DNA of 37,320 bases from an uncultured Collinsella sp. (GCA_902495945.1 CABUZD010000003.1:1-37320); one strand, 5' to 3'. Shown: positions 8,398-16,518, counted from the stretch's first letter. Notes: generated by a model from the sequence alone, not told the origin. Program-made: numbers and translations.

Positions 8398-9066
8398 ATG
8401 GCAGCAGCTTTTTCCCATGTGATCTTTGACCTGGACGGCACCATCCTCAACACGCTCGAGGACCTGGCAGCCGCCGGCAACCATACCTGCGAGACGCACG
8501 GCTGGCCCACGTTTGCCGTGGACGAGTACCGCTACAAGGTGGGAAACGGCATGCTCAAGCTGGTCGAGCGCTTTATGCCCGCCGAGTACGTGGGCGACGG
8601 CCGTATGTTTGAGCAGACGCTTGCCGAGTTTAGGGCCTATTACGGCGAGCATAAGGAGGATCACACCGCCCCCTACGCCAGCACGATTGAGATGCTCGAC
8701 CGTCTGCGCGCCGCGGGTGTGCAGCTTGCCGTGCTCACCAACAAGGACCACGTCTCGGCGGTGCCGCTTATCGAGAAGTACTTTGGCCCCGACCGCTTTG
8801 CACTGGTCCAGGGCCGTGTCGACGCTTTTCCGCCCAAGCCCGAAGCGCCCGTCACGCTACATGTAATGAAGGAGCTGGGCGCCAACCCGGCGACCACGCT
8901 CTATGTGGGCGATTCGGATGTCGATGTTCTGACCGGTCACAACGCCGGCCTTAAGAGCGCCGGCGTCAGCTGGGGCTTCCGCGGCCGCGCAGAGCTGGAG
9001 GCCGCCGGCGCCGACTACGTGGTGGACACCCAGGCAGAGCTCGCGACACTGATTCTGGGCGAGTAA
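8398..9066 (+). CDS. HAD-superfamily phosphatase, phosphoglycolate-phosphatase-like
   Basis: A 222-residue HAD subclass-I hydrolase. The nucleophile motif is FDLDGTILNT, motif II is VLTNKDH, and the C-terminal motif is YVGDSDVDVLTGHNAG. The helical cap lies between about residues 18 and 80. It resembles Gph/PGP proteins that remove phosphate from 2-phosphoglycolate or other small phosphoesters; the substrate cannot be read from sequence. The start at 8398 is preferred to the ATG at 8383 because GGGAG lies 5 bases before it. The hypE-gph gap is 124 bases, so it may have its own promoter. Confidence 0.85.
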   Translation: MAAAFSHVIFDLDGTILNTLEDLAAAGNHTCETHGWPTFAVDEYRYKVGNGMLKLVERFMPAEYVGDGRMFEQTLAEFRAYYGEHKEDHTAPYASTIEMLDRLRAAGVQLAVLTNKDHVSAVPLIEKYFGPDRFALVQGRVDAFPPKPEAPVTLHVMKELGANPATTLYVGDSDVDVLTGHNAGLKSAGVSWGFRGRAELEAAGADYVVDTQAELATLILGE

Positions 9067-9304
9067 CGAAGCCGGCGCTTAACGCGGCTGCGACAATTCT
9101 TCTGCGCGGAAAGCGCGTCCCGTTTTGGAGCTCCGGAATGGGATGCGCTTTCCGTTTGTGGCCTGTTGGGGAAACGGCATCCCGTTTCAGAGCGATTTTC
9201 CGGGTCGCACTTTCCACAACCCACCCCATCCGGAAACCACAACCCACTATTCGCCCAAATACCGGGTCGTATTTTCCCGAGCATTCGATGCAACGCTTAT
9301 GCAA
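9067..9304. other. Non-coding region with a 48-bp imperfect palindrome and internal direct repeats
   Basis: I see no gene here. 9107-9154 is an imperfect palindrome centred on GGAGCTCC with CGGAAAGCGC arms; most mismatches can pair as G-U. A second small hairpin (GAAACGG/CCGTTTC) lies near 9171-9188. After it, ACAACCCAC occurs twice and CCGGGTCG(c/t)A(c/t)TTTCC occurs twice. The pattern suggests a degenerated repeat element at the 3' end of the HAD gene. Confidence 0.5.
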
Positions 9305-9350
9305 GGAGTGTCCCCAACTGCCGGCAGAAAAGGAACGTCCCCAAGTGCCA
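9305..9350. repeat. Dispersed repeat family B, copy 1
   Basis: A 46-nt unit with two GTCCCCAA cores whose starts are 27 bases apart. Sequence after core 1 is CTGCC/GGCAG (self-complementary), and after core 2 is GTGCCA. The same 46-nt layout recurs at 9384-9429, 17519-17564 and 34886-34931. Confidence 0.85.
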
Positions 9351-9383
9351 CCTTCGGCAGCGATGGCAACGCCGTTGTTCGAA

Positions 9384-9429
9384 GAGTGTCCCCAACGACT
9401 AGTCGTTTAAGAACGTCCCCAATGACTAC
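9384..9429. repeat. Dispersed repeat family B, copy 2 (CGACTA subtype)
   Basis: Same 46-nt spacing and twin cores as copy 1, but the bases after the cores differ: a 14-bp perfect palindrome AACGACTAGTCGTT (9394-9407) follows core 1 and TGACTAC follows core 2. This subtype matches the inverted copy at 17457-17514. Confidence 0.85.
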
Positions 9430-9454
9430 GTCGCGGGTAGAGGACGGACAGCGA

Positions 9455-9594
9455 AAACGCCCCTAAGCGAGCAAGGTGACGTGAAATGAAAGGGCGCTGA
9501 CCTTCTGGTCGCGCCCTTGAAATTGAACGTCAGATTGCCGCTTAGGGGCGTTTGCAGCGTCGAGCAGTTGCGGCGTTTGGTAAAACGCCGCAAC
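9455..9594 (-). ncRNA. Structured 3' module C, copy 1 (after the lipoprotein gene)
   Basis: Read on the minus strand from the lipoprotein stop: a perfect 12-bp hairpin (9567-9578/9583-9594, loop TACC) begins 3 bases after the stop. Then comes a 13-base linker TGCTCGACGCTGC, then a perfect 15-bp outer stem (9539-9553/9455-9469) enclosing an inner hairpin (9489-9502/9507-9518). The inner hairpin is followed by TTTCATTTC and looks like a terminator. A second copy with different but still paired stems lies at 19155-19289. Confidence 0.65.
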
Positions 9595-9597
9595 GGA

Positions 9598-10155
9598 CTA
9601 GCTCATCATGGCGTTCATCATCTCGTTGGTTGCGGAATCGTCGGCAGACCACTCGCCATCGTCATTGCAGGAGTACTTGAAGGTGACCGTGGTGTCCTTG
9701 GTCTTAGCAGCCTTAGTCACATCGACCATAACCTGACCGGCCATCTTGTACAGCTCGTCATCGGAAGGCATCGAATCGAGTGCGGTGACCTTCTCCTGGT
9801 ACTGGGTGGCAAAATCCTCAACGATCTGGTTCATGGACTTGCAGGTAATGGTGACCTCGGCAGTTGCGGTGCCCTTGTCCTCGCCGACCGTCACGTCGCC
9901 AATCTTGTAGTCAAAGCCCTCGAGATAGCTCTTGGCGTACTCCTTGGGATCGATACCCAACTGCTTGAACTCGTCGCCCGAGGCCTCTTCCAGGCCGGCG
10001 AGGAAGTCGTCGCCACCGTTCTTGACCTCGTCAAACTGCGTCGTAAGGTCCTCGGTGATGAGCTCCTCAACCGAAGGACCCCCGCAGCCGGAAAGCACAA
10101 CCACGCACGCGACCAGAACAGCCATCAGGGGCGCAAGCAGCAGCCTCTTTTTCAT
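9598..10155 (-). CDS. Secreted lipoprotein of unknown function
   Basis: A 185-residue protein starting at 10155, with GGGAGG 6 bases upstream. The N-terminus MKKRLLLAPLMAVLVACVVV is a signal peptide and is followed by the lipobox LSGC, so it should be diacylated at the cysteine and anchored on the outer face of the membrane. The mature part is acidic and contains EELITEDLTTQFDEVKNG and a C-terminal region with TVTFKYSCNDDGEW. It resembles small Gram-positive lipoproteins of the DUF5105 kind, but I am not sure of the family. It is a single-gene unit ending in module C. Confidence 0.8.
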   Translation of the reverse strand: MKKRLLLAPLMAVLVACVVVLSGCGGPSVEELITEDLTTQFDEVKNGGDDFLAGLEEASGDEFKQLGIDPKEYAKSYLEGFDYKIGDVTVGEDKGTATAEVTITCKSMNQIVEDFATQYQEKVTALDSMPSDDELYKMAGQVMVDVTKAAKTKDTTVTFKYSCNDDGEWSADDSATNEMMNAMMS

Positions 10156-10217
10156 GACATTCCTCCCAACAAGCGGCGCCACTTTCCCTGCGCGGCGCAC
10201 GTCGTAACAATAAGGCC

Positions 10218-10247
10218 ATACTAGCCGCTAACGAACACCCCCGGCAA
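10218..10247 (-). promoter_or_regulatory. Possible promoter of the lipoprotein gene
   Basis: On the minus strand, TTGCCG (10242-10247) and TAGTAT (10218-10223) are 18 bases apart. The -10 lies about 63 bases upstream of the ATG at 10155. Confidence 0.4.
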
Positions 10248-10339
10248 AGCAAGGGCGCAGTCGGCTCGATTTAACGTCCGAACGGTTTACCGGTCCGCCC
10301 AACGCGCAATAAAACGTTCCGCCGCATTGTAATAAAAAA

Positions 10340-10364
10340 GGGTGGTCGGACAATTCGACCACCC
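10340..10364 (-). terminator. Intrinsic terminator after crr
   Basis: Arms GGGTGGTCG (10340-10348) and CGACCACCC (10356-10364) form a 9-bp perfect stem with a 7-base loop. On the minus strand the stem is followed by TTTTTTATTAC. It lies 25 bases after the crr stop. Confidence 0.85.
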
Positions 10365-10389
10365 CAAAACACCCTCTGGATGCCGCAGC

Positions 10390-10926
10390 TTACTTGCGAA
10401 CGACCTTGACGATGGCATCGCCGGCGGCGACAGCGGAGTCGGCCTCGACGGCGAGCTCGACGTCGGCGAACTCGGCGGTATTGGACACGGCCACAACGAC
10501 GCAGTCCTTGTAGCCGGCAGCGGCAATCTTGGCGCGGTCGATCTTGAGCATGGGCTGGCCGGCCTTCACGACGTCGTCGGCCTTGACGAAGCCCTCGAAG
10601 CCGTCACCGTTCATGTTGACGGTATCGACACCAACGTGCACCAGGACCTCGATGCCGCTATCGGACTGCAGACCCACGGCGTGACCCATGGTGACGGTCA
10701 CCTTGCCGTCGCAGGGAGCGTAGACCAGATCGTCCTCGGGCCACACGGCGCAGCCCTTGCCCAGAACCTCGCCACCAAAGACGGGATCGGGCACGTCGGC
10801 CATCTTGATGACCTTGCCCTTGACGGGCGAGCACAGCACGTCGGCGCCAGCAGAAGCAGAGATGGAGGCCGGAGCAGCGGCAGCCGCGGGCTCAGCCTTC
10901 TTCTTGAACATATCAAACAGACCCAT
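10390..10926 (-). CDS. crr: PTS EIIA, glucose family, stand-alone
   Basis: A 178-residue soluble phosphocarrier. It takes phosphate from HPr and passes it to EIIB domains of sugar permeases. The fold is the EIIA-Glc beta sandwich: PVKGKVIKMADVPDPVFGGEVLGKG, then GHAVG (His82) and LVHVGVDTV with the phosphorylated His97. An Ala/Pro-rich linker (residues 11-28) follows an N-terminal MGLFDMFKKK, like the membrane-binding tail of Crr. The start at 10926 has AGAGGAG 7-8 bases upstream. It may serve the IIBC at 29812-31239, which lacks an IIA domain. Confidence 0.9.
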   Translation of the reverse strand: MGLFDMFKKKAEPAAAAAPASISASAGADVLCSPVKGKVIKMADVPDPVFGGEVLGKGCAVWPEDDLVYAPCDGKVTVTMGHAVGLQSDSGIEVLVHVGVDTVNMNGDGFEGFVKADDVVKAGQPMLKIDRAKIAAAGYKDCVVVAVSNTAEFADVELAVEADSAVAAGDAIVKVVRK

Positions 10927-10975
10927 ACGTTTTCTCCTCTTGATTAAGCGCAACGTTATGCGCATGCCTATGGTG

Positions 10976-10981
10976 ATTATA
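10976..10981 (-). promoter_or_regulatory. -10 box of the crr promoter
   Basis: Perfect TATAAT on the minus strand about 50 bases before the crr start. The -35 is weak; CTGAGT at 11000-11005 is the best placed, 18 bases upstream. Confidence 0.5.
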
Positions 10982-11077
10982 GTGCCAAATGACCAAAATA
11001 CTCAGGCAAGGGCTCGAATCGCACGCCCTTCCGAGCCCTTCCCAAAACCTTTTCCCCAGCGGTGCTCATATTGTCGA

Positions 11078-11175
11078 TTAATCCTCAATAAGCCCCAGGT
11101 GAACAAAAGCGTTCCAGATGCCGTCGTCATTGACGTCGGTGGTCACGTAATCGGCTGCCGGTTCGGCGTTCGGCA
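11078..11175 (-). pseudogene. Remnant of a Cof-type HAD hydrolase (C-terminal end only)
   Basis: Read on the minus strand up to a TAA at 11078-11080, this stretch encodes NAEPAADYVTTDVNDDGIW followed by NAFVHLGLIED. That is the characteristic C-terminus of Cof-like HAD sugar-phosphatases (the AADYVTxDVxEDGIxxAxxHLGLI pattern). The rest of the gene is missing: the frame runs straight into the end of the GH1 gene, which is read in another frame. The likely history is a deletion that removed the body of a HAD gene once next to the GH1 gene. Confidence 0.65.
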
Positions 11176-11205
11176 GAACGCCGGGACTCAATCGCCGGAA
11201 CTCAA

Positions 11206-12654
11206 TTACTCCAGGCCCTCGCTACCGTTGGACTTGATGATCTTCTGATATGCGAAGAAGCTGCCCTTGCGGCGGCGCTCGTAGGTGCCGGTGCCGTCAT
11301 CGTACTTATCGACGTGGATGAAGCCGTAGCGCTTGCGCATCTCGCCCGTGCCGGCGGAAACCAGGTCGATAGGGCCCCACCAGGTGTAGGCAATCAGGTC
11401 GACGCCGTCGGCAATGGCCTCGCCCATGGCCTTGATGTGGCTGCGCAAGTAGGCAATGCGATACGGGTCGTGGATGGAGCCGTCCTCCTCGACCTCATCG
11501 TAGGCGCCCATGCCGTTCTCGACCACCATCAGCGGAATCTCGTAGCGGGCGTAAATCTCATTGAGGGCGATGCGCAGGCCCAGAGGATCGATCTGCCAGC
11601 CCCAATCGGTGGACTCCAGATAGGGGTTCTTGCCGCCAAAGGTCATGTTGCCCTCGGTCATCTCGTGGTCCTTGTGCGTGCCCACGGTGCCGGACATGTA
11701 GTAGCTAAAGGTGTAGAAATCGACCTTGCCGTCGGCGATATCCTGCAGGTCGCCGTCCTCCATCACGAGCTCAACATCGTTCTCGGCCCAGAAGCGCTTG
11801 GCATAGAACGGGTACTTGCCGCGCACCTGCACGTCGGAGCAGTACCAGTTCATGGTATTCATCTCCTGCTGCGTGGCGAACACGTCGGCCGGATCGCACG
11901 TGGCGGCATAGGAGAGGATGAAGCAGTCCATGTTGCCCATCTTGAACTGCGGGTAGTGCTCGTGGGCGTAGCGCACGACGCGGCCGCTGGCCACGAACTG
12001 GTGATGCAGGGCCTGCATACGGGCCTGCGGCGTGGCGTGGACCGCCGAAGCCGGACCCTCAAAGCCCTGGATCATGCTAGTCTCAAAGAGGTTGCCCATG
12101 TCCTGGGCGCCGCAGTTGATCTCGTTGAAGGTGAGCCAGAACTTGACCTTGTCCTGGTAACGGTCGAAGACGGTCTGGCAGTACTTCTCAAAGAAGCCGA
12201 TGAGCTCGCGGCTCGCCCAGCCGTTGTACTTCTCGACCAGATGATAGGGCATCTCGTAGTGCGACAGGGTCACGAGCGGCTCGATATTGTGAGCACGCAG
12301 GCAGTCGAAAACGCGATCGTAGAAGGCGAGGCCGGCCTCGTTGGGCTCAGCGTCGTCGCCGTTGGGGAAGATACGGCTCCAAGAGATGGACATGCGGAAC
12401 ATGTTGAAGCCCATCTCGGCAAACAGCGCGATGTCCTCCTCGTAGTGATGGTAGAAATCGATACCGTCATGATTGGGGTAGAAGCGGTTGGGGTCGATGT
12501 CGATCGTAATCTGGCGCGGCTCCTTGTAGCTGCCGCCCAGGAAGTGGTCGTCGACGGAAGGGCCGCGGCCGTCCACGTTCCAAGCACCCTCAAACTGGTT
12601 GGCGGCGGTGGCGCCACCCCAATAGAAACCCTCGGGGAACTTGATGTTTGCCAT
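11206..12654 (-). CDS. GH1 6-phospho-beta-glucosidase
   Basis: A 482-residue cytoplasmic TIM-barrel enzyme. It would cleave phosphorylated beta-glucosides (cellobiose-, salicin- or arbutin-6-phosphate) imported by a PTS. The acid/base Glu178 lies in LTFNEIN and the nucleophile Glu379 in VVENGMG. The SAGTGEMRKRYGFIHVD stretch near the end is the phosphate-binding signature that separates 6-phospho enzymes from plain beta-glucosidases. The start at 12654 has AAAGGAG 6-7 bases upstream; the upstream open frame includes a repeat and is not coding. A second GH1 gene of the same type begins at the right edge of the window. Confidence 0.92.
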   Translation of the reverse strand: MANIKFPEGFYWGGATAANQFEGAWNVDGRGPSVDDHFLGGSYKEPRQITIDIDPNRFYPNHDGIDFYHHYEEDIALFAEMGFNMFRMSISWSRIFPNGDDAEPNEAGLAFYDRVFDCLRAHNIEPLVTLSHYEMPYHLVEKYNGWASRELIGFFEKYCQTVFDRYQDKVKFWLTFNEINCGAQDMGNLFETSMIQGFEGPASAVHATPQARMQALHHQFVASGRVVRYAHEHYPQFKMGNMDCFILSYAATCDPADVFATQQEMNTMNWYCSDVQVRGKYPFYAKRFWAENDVELVMEDGDLQDIADGKVDFYTFSYYMSGTVGTHKDHEMTEGNMTFGGKNPYLESTDWGWQIDPLGLRIALNEIYARYEIPLMVVENGMGAYDEVEEDGSIHDPYRIAYLRSHIKAMGEAIADGVDLIAYTWWGPIDLVSAGTGEMRKRYGFIHVDKYDDGTGTYERRRKGSFFAYQKIIKSNGSEGLE

Positions 12655-12790
12655 GAGCATCTCCTTTGCATCGCGGGTCGATAAGCCGAGTATCGCCCAC
12701 GCGCGGGACGGGCAAGGGCGGGGATGCCAAACCCGACACTTCTTTTCGCAGCGGCACCCCGCCGCCGCCCCAGCTCTGACACTTCCTGAT

Positions 12791-12829
12791 ACCTGCCAAA
12801 AAGGGACAGGTTTATTTTGGTCGGTTTTA
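12791..12829. repeat. Dispersed repeat family A, half-unit abutting the araC-like stop codon
   Basis: 39 nt containing GGGACAGGTTTATTTTGG. On the minus strand it starts with the TAA of the upstream regulator gene and can fold as a hairpin with arms ACCgaCCAAAA and TTTTGGcAGGT around a TAAACCTGTCCCT loop. Confidence 0.8.
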
Positions 12830-13834
12830 TCTGGGCAAACGCTGGCGATACGCTGCCGGCGCGCAGCCATAGCGCTCGGCAAACTTTTTGTAGAAGAAGC
12901 TCATGTTGGCGTAGCCGGCCTCGCGCGCCGCGGCTTCCGCAGTGGAGCCGGCGTCGAGCAGTGTTGCCGCGCGTGTTAGACGACTCTCCTGCACGAGCTG
13001 CATAAACGTGCGTCCCGTCTGCCGTTTGAGCAGCGCGCTTGCGTAGTTGGGACTCAGATGGAGGTGGCGAGCTACGTCCTCGAGCGAACAATCGCAGGCA
13101 TGGCGCTCAATGTAGCCCACGGCGGCCGCGACCTGCGCCGAGGGAAGTGCAGGTTTGCCCGCTTGCAGCAGTGCGGCCTCATAACTTTGCATCAGCTCAA
13201 CCAACAGCAACTCAAACAGCCTCGACACGATCTGGGGACTCGCCGCCGTCGGCTCCAGAAGCTCGCACAGCATCTCCTGCATATATCGGCGCACGCGACG
13301 GCTGTTGCCCGTGCGGAAATGCACATGACCGCGGTGGTCGGTTTCGTCATTGAGGGCATTAATGAGGAACTGCGAGACGGTGCTTGACGGCGACAGGCTC
13401 TGCTCTAGGCTGCGGTGCAACATCGGCCGCGAGATGACGATGCTCAGCATAATGTCATGCTCGCCGAGCTCGCCCACGGCATGTGGACAGGCCGCGTCGA
13501 GCAAGAGCACCTCGTTTTGAGCAAGCGTAAGCTGTTCGCCGTTGACGACCTGCGGCGCGTGCCCGCGATAGACATAGCTGATTTCGACATAATCGTGCAC
13601 ATGCTCCGGTACAGGGTTGAAGCGCGAGTTGCGCACGATTGATAGACCCTCGGGCATGCCTTCTTGGTGCAAGGCTTGCGTCGGGTCACCGATTTTATGG
13701 ATATGTTTTTCACCGATACCCTGCTGATGATCCCAGCTGAACGCATCATTCCAGTCATAGCGGGCGCCTGCGTGGTAAGCACGCTCGCTGTCGGTCAGCT
13801 CGAGCAGAAGGCTGTCTAAATGCGTAAGATCCAT
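12827..13834 (-). CDS. AraC-family transcriptional regulator with cupin sensor
   Basis: 335 residues. An N-terminal cupin-like ligand domain (about 60-150, FNPVPEHVHDYVEISYVYRG then NEVLLLDAACPHAVGE) is followed by a two-helix-turn-helix AraC domain (about 235-332). The latter contains SLEDVARHLHLSPNYASALLKRQTG and AAAREAGYANMSFFYKKFAERYGCAPAAYRQ (patterns quoted in two parts here). Such proteins activate sugar-utilisation genes when the sugar binds. It is divergent from the glycosidase at 13951, separated by 116 bases, which makes that gene the likely target; the GH1 gene downstream is a second candidate. The ribosome-binding site is weak. Confidence 0.9.
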   Translation of the reverse strand: MDLTHLDSLLLELTDSERAYHAGARYDWNDAFSWDHQQGIGEKHIHKIGDPTQALHQEGMPEGLSIVRNSRFNPVPEHVHDYVEISYVYRGHAPQVVNGEQLTLAQNEVLLLDAACPHAVGELGEHDIMLSIVISRPMLHRSLEQSLSPSSTVSQFLINALNDETDHRGHVHFRTGNSRRVRRYMQEMLCELLEPTAASPQIVSRLFELLLVELMQSYEAALLQAGKPALPSAQVAAAVGYIERHACDCSLEDVARHLHLSPNYASALLKRQTGRTFMQLVQESRLTRAATLLDAGSTAEAAAREAGYANMSFFYKKFAERYGCAPAAYRQRLPR

Positions 13835-13950
13835 GGCATCACAATCGTTGATTCGGTCATATTCTGCTGTGGTTTTGATATTAGCAGGACGGCGCGCTCG
13901 GCGTACTCTGACTTCAATCGATTTAAAAGGTTGGTTTTAGAGGAGTGGAT

Positions 13951-16518
13951 ATGACGGCATACGACAACCATGTGCTTCCGTTCTTGTGGCTCAAGGGCGA
14001 GGCGCGCGAGACGATTACCGAATACTTGGAGCAGATTGCCGGTGCGGACATCCGCGAGGTCTGCCTCGAATCACGCACGCACCCCGAGTTTTGTCGCGAC
14101 GGCTGGTGGGCTGACCTGCGTTTTATCATCGGCGAGTGCAAGCGCTTGGGGTTGAAGATCTGGCTGCTCGACGACGCCCATTTCCCCACGGGCTACGCCA
14201 ACGGCGCGCTTGCGGGCGAGAACGTCGACCCCGCGCTTAGGAAGACCGTGCTCAAACATCGCACGGTTACGGTCGTTGGTCCCCAGCCGTCCACGGTCAT
14301 TAAGCTCGGCAATCTTATGGATCCCACGGAGCGCTTTGTGGGCGTGGCGACTTTCGACGCCGCCGGCGCACCGCTCAATCTTGAAATCACTCTTGAGCAG
14401 ACCGACGGCACCCCCGCCCGCCTGCGTTTTGACGCCCCCGACGGCATCGCCACCGTCGAGCTCTACGTCACCAGCCAAAAAACTGGCTTTCGCGATGAGT
14501 ACATCAACATGGTCGACGCCGCCTCGTGCCGCATGCTCATCGACGCCGTCTACGAGCCCACGTTTGTGCATCTGGGCGACGAATTCGGCCGCACCATCCT
14601 GGGCTTCTTTACCGATGAGCCCGGCTTTATGAACGAGAAGGGCACGGCTCTCGACGATGCTTCTACCAGCAGCTTTATCGGACGCGGCGACATGGCACTG
14701 CCCTGGTCGGACGAGCTTGCCCGCCGTTTGCACGAGGCGTTGGGCGCGAGCTGGCTTGCTGAGCTACACCGCCTTTGGACACGCGAGGCAGATGGCGCCC
14801 GAGTCCGTCACGCCTACATGGACATTGCCACGCAACTCTACCGCGCATGCTTTGACGAGCAAATTGGCGACTGGTGCCGTGAGCACGGCGTCATGCACAT
14901 CGGACATGTGATCGAGGACAAAAGCTGCCACACGCGCCTGGGCCAGGGCGCCGGGCACTACTTCCGCGCAGTCGCCGGGCAGGATATGGCGGGCATCGAC
15001 GTTGTCATCAACCAGCTCGCCCCCGGCATCGACCACGGGCGCTACAGCTACTTCCACGGCGCGTGGAACATGGAGTTCTTTACCTACGCACTTGCCAAGC
15101 TGGGCTCTTCGGCCGCGCGCCTCGACCCAAAAAAGCAGGGGCGCTGCATGGCCGAGGTCTTCGGCGCCTTCGGTTGGCGCGAGGGCCTGCGCGAGATGAA
15201 ATGGATCGCCGACCACATGCTCGTCCGCGGTATTAACTGGTTTACGCCGCATGCGTTTAGCATGGCGCCCTTCCCCGATTGGGACTGCCCGCCGCACTTT
15301 TACGCGCACGGCAACAATCCGCAATGGCCACACTTTTGCCAGCTCATGAGCTATATGAACCGCACGGCCACGCTGCTTTCGGGAGGCGGCGCCACGCGTC
15401 CCGTCGCCATCCTGTACCATGCCGATGCCGAATGGGCCGGCAGCGCCATGCCTATCGAGCGCGTGGCTGCCGAGCTCACGCGTGCGCAGATCGACTTTGA
15501 TTTTGTGCCCGCCGAGGCTTTTGAGGATGAGGACCGTTACGAGGTTTCAATTGCCGATGGAATGCTTACCGTAAACGGCTGCCGCTACCAGGCGTTTGTT
15601 ATGCCAGGAGCTTCATTTATTGGCTCGGCGACGGCGCAGGCCGTAAGGTGCATGATGGCGGCGGGCGTTATGGTCCTCGCCGTCGATGAAGTGCCTGGCG
15701 CGTTTTACGACGCGGATGGCGTGGTTGAACTGGGTGAACTTGCAGCGACTCCGCTTGCCGATATGGCGGGCGTGCTGGCGAGCGTTGGGCTGCAGACGGT
15801 TGTCACCGACACACCCCAGTCCTGGCTGCGCGCGCTTCGTTACGAGCGCGCCGGCGAGACCTACGTCATGCTGGTCAACGAGCACCCGCACGAGCGCATC
15901 GACTGCACAGTTAAGCTCGCGCAAGGCGAGCGACTTTGCGGCACGCGCCTCGACCTGTTGAATGGCACCGATCCCGTTGCGTTCGACGGAACGCTTGAGC
16001 TCGCACCCTTCGAGAGCTGCCTCGTTGCCTTGGAGACGGACGGCGAGCTTGAGTCCGGGGACGGCGCGGACATGGGCTCGAGCGATGCGCTCGCCCTCGA
16101 CATCAACGGCCCTTGGACCGTCGCCCTCTCCCCTGCCGGCGGCGGAACCTTTGGCGCCCCGCAGGAACTCGAGCACTTGTGCGATCTCACGGCCGAGCGA
16201 TTCCCCAATGCATGCGGGACGTTCCGCTATCGCACGTTGTTCGAGCTGGCGAACGACCTTGCCGATGCCACAATCGACCTGGGAGATGTCTACGAAGTCG
16301 CGACACTTACGCTCGACGGACACCCATTCGGCACACGCATCTGTCCGCCCTATCGCTTTGCCATCGATCCTCTTGCCGCCGGCACGCACGAACTCACCGT
16401 CGACGTCATCAACACGCTCGATCATGCGATTCCCGACATCTTCGCCCTCACCGAACCCGTCGCCCCGAGCGGCATCCTCGGTCCCGTTACCCTTTGCAGG
16501 CAAAACCTGCCAAAATAA
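13951..16518 (+). CDS. Large glycoside hydrolase, GH106-like (alpha-L-rhamnosidase type)
   Basis: An 855-residue protein without a signal peptide, so probably cytoplasmic. It begins with a TIM-barrel-like region (LPFLWLKGEARETITEYLEQI, LKIWLLDDAHFPTGYANG) and has FTDEPGF with Glu223 as a candidate catalytic residue. Its final ~150 residues form a GH2/GH106-type sugar-binding jelly roll (GTFRYRTLFE, IDLGDVYEVATLTLDG, VTLCRQ). This arrangement fits GH106 and related unclassified families; the sugar is not certain. The start at 13951 has GAGGAG 5 bases upstream, better than the GTG at 13945. Its last codons and TAA fall inside a family A repeat. Confidence 0.75.
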   Translation: MTAYDNHVLPFLWLKGEARETITEYLEQIAGADIREVCLESRTHPEFCRDGWWADLRFIIGECKRLGLKIWLLDDAHFPTGYANGALAGENVDPALRKTVLKHRTVTVVGPQPSTVIKLGNLMDPTERFVGVATFDAAGAPLNLEITLEQTDGTPARLRFDAPDGIATVELYVTSQKTGFRDEYINMVDAASCRMLIDAVYEPTFVHLGDEFGRTILGFFTDEPGFMNEKGTALDDASTSSFIGRGDMALPWSDELARRLHEALGASWLAELHRLWTREADGARVRHAYMDIATQLYRACFDEQIGDWCREHGVMHIGHVIEDKSCHTRLGQGAGHYFRAVAGQDMAGIDVVINQLAPGIDHGRYSYFHGAWNMEFFTYALAKLGSSAARLDPKKQGRCMAEVFGAFGWREGLREMKWIADHMLVRGINWFTPHAFSMAPFPDWDCPPHFYAHGNNPQWPHFCQLMSYMNRTATLLSGGGATRPVAILYHADAEWAGSAMPIERVAAELTRAQIDFDFVPAEAFEDEDRYEVSIADGMLTVNGCRYQAFVMPGASFIGSATAQAVRCMMAAGVMVLAVDEVPGAFYDADGVVELGELAATPLADMAGVLASVGLQTVVTDTPQSWLRALRYERAGETYVMLVNEHPHERIDCTVKLAQGERLCGTRLDLLNGTDPVAFDGTLELAPFESCLVALETDGELESGDGADMGSSDALALDINGPWTVALSPAGGGTFGAPQELEHLCDLTAERFPNACGTFRYRTLFELANDLADATIDLGDVYEVATLTLDGHPFGTRICPPYRFAIDPLAAGTHELTVDVINTLDHAIPDIFALTEPVAPSGILGPVTLCRQNLPK

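Noticed and set aside
9305..9429. CRISPR-like array
   Set aside because: Only two units with partly self-complementary middles, no regular spacers and no cas genes.
11008..11040. AAGGGCTCG/CGAGCCCTT hairpin as a terminator
   Set aside because: The loop is 15 bases and no T-run follows on either strand; kept only as a possible weak structure.
11314..12684. 456-codon plus-strand frame
   Set aside because: Exact antisense of the GH1 gene, whose catalytic motifs are clear.
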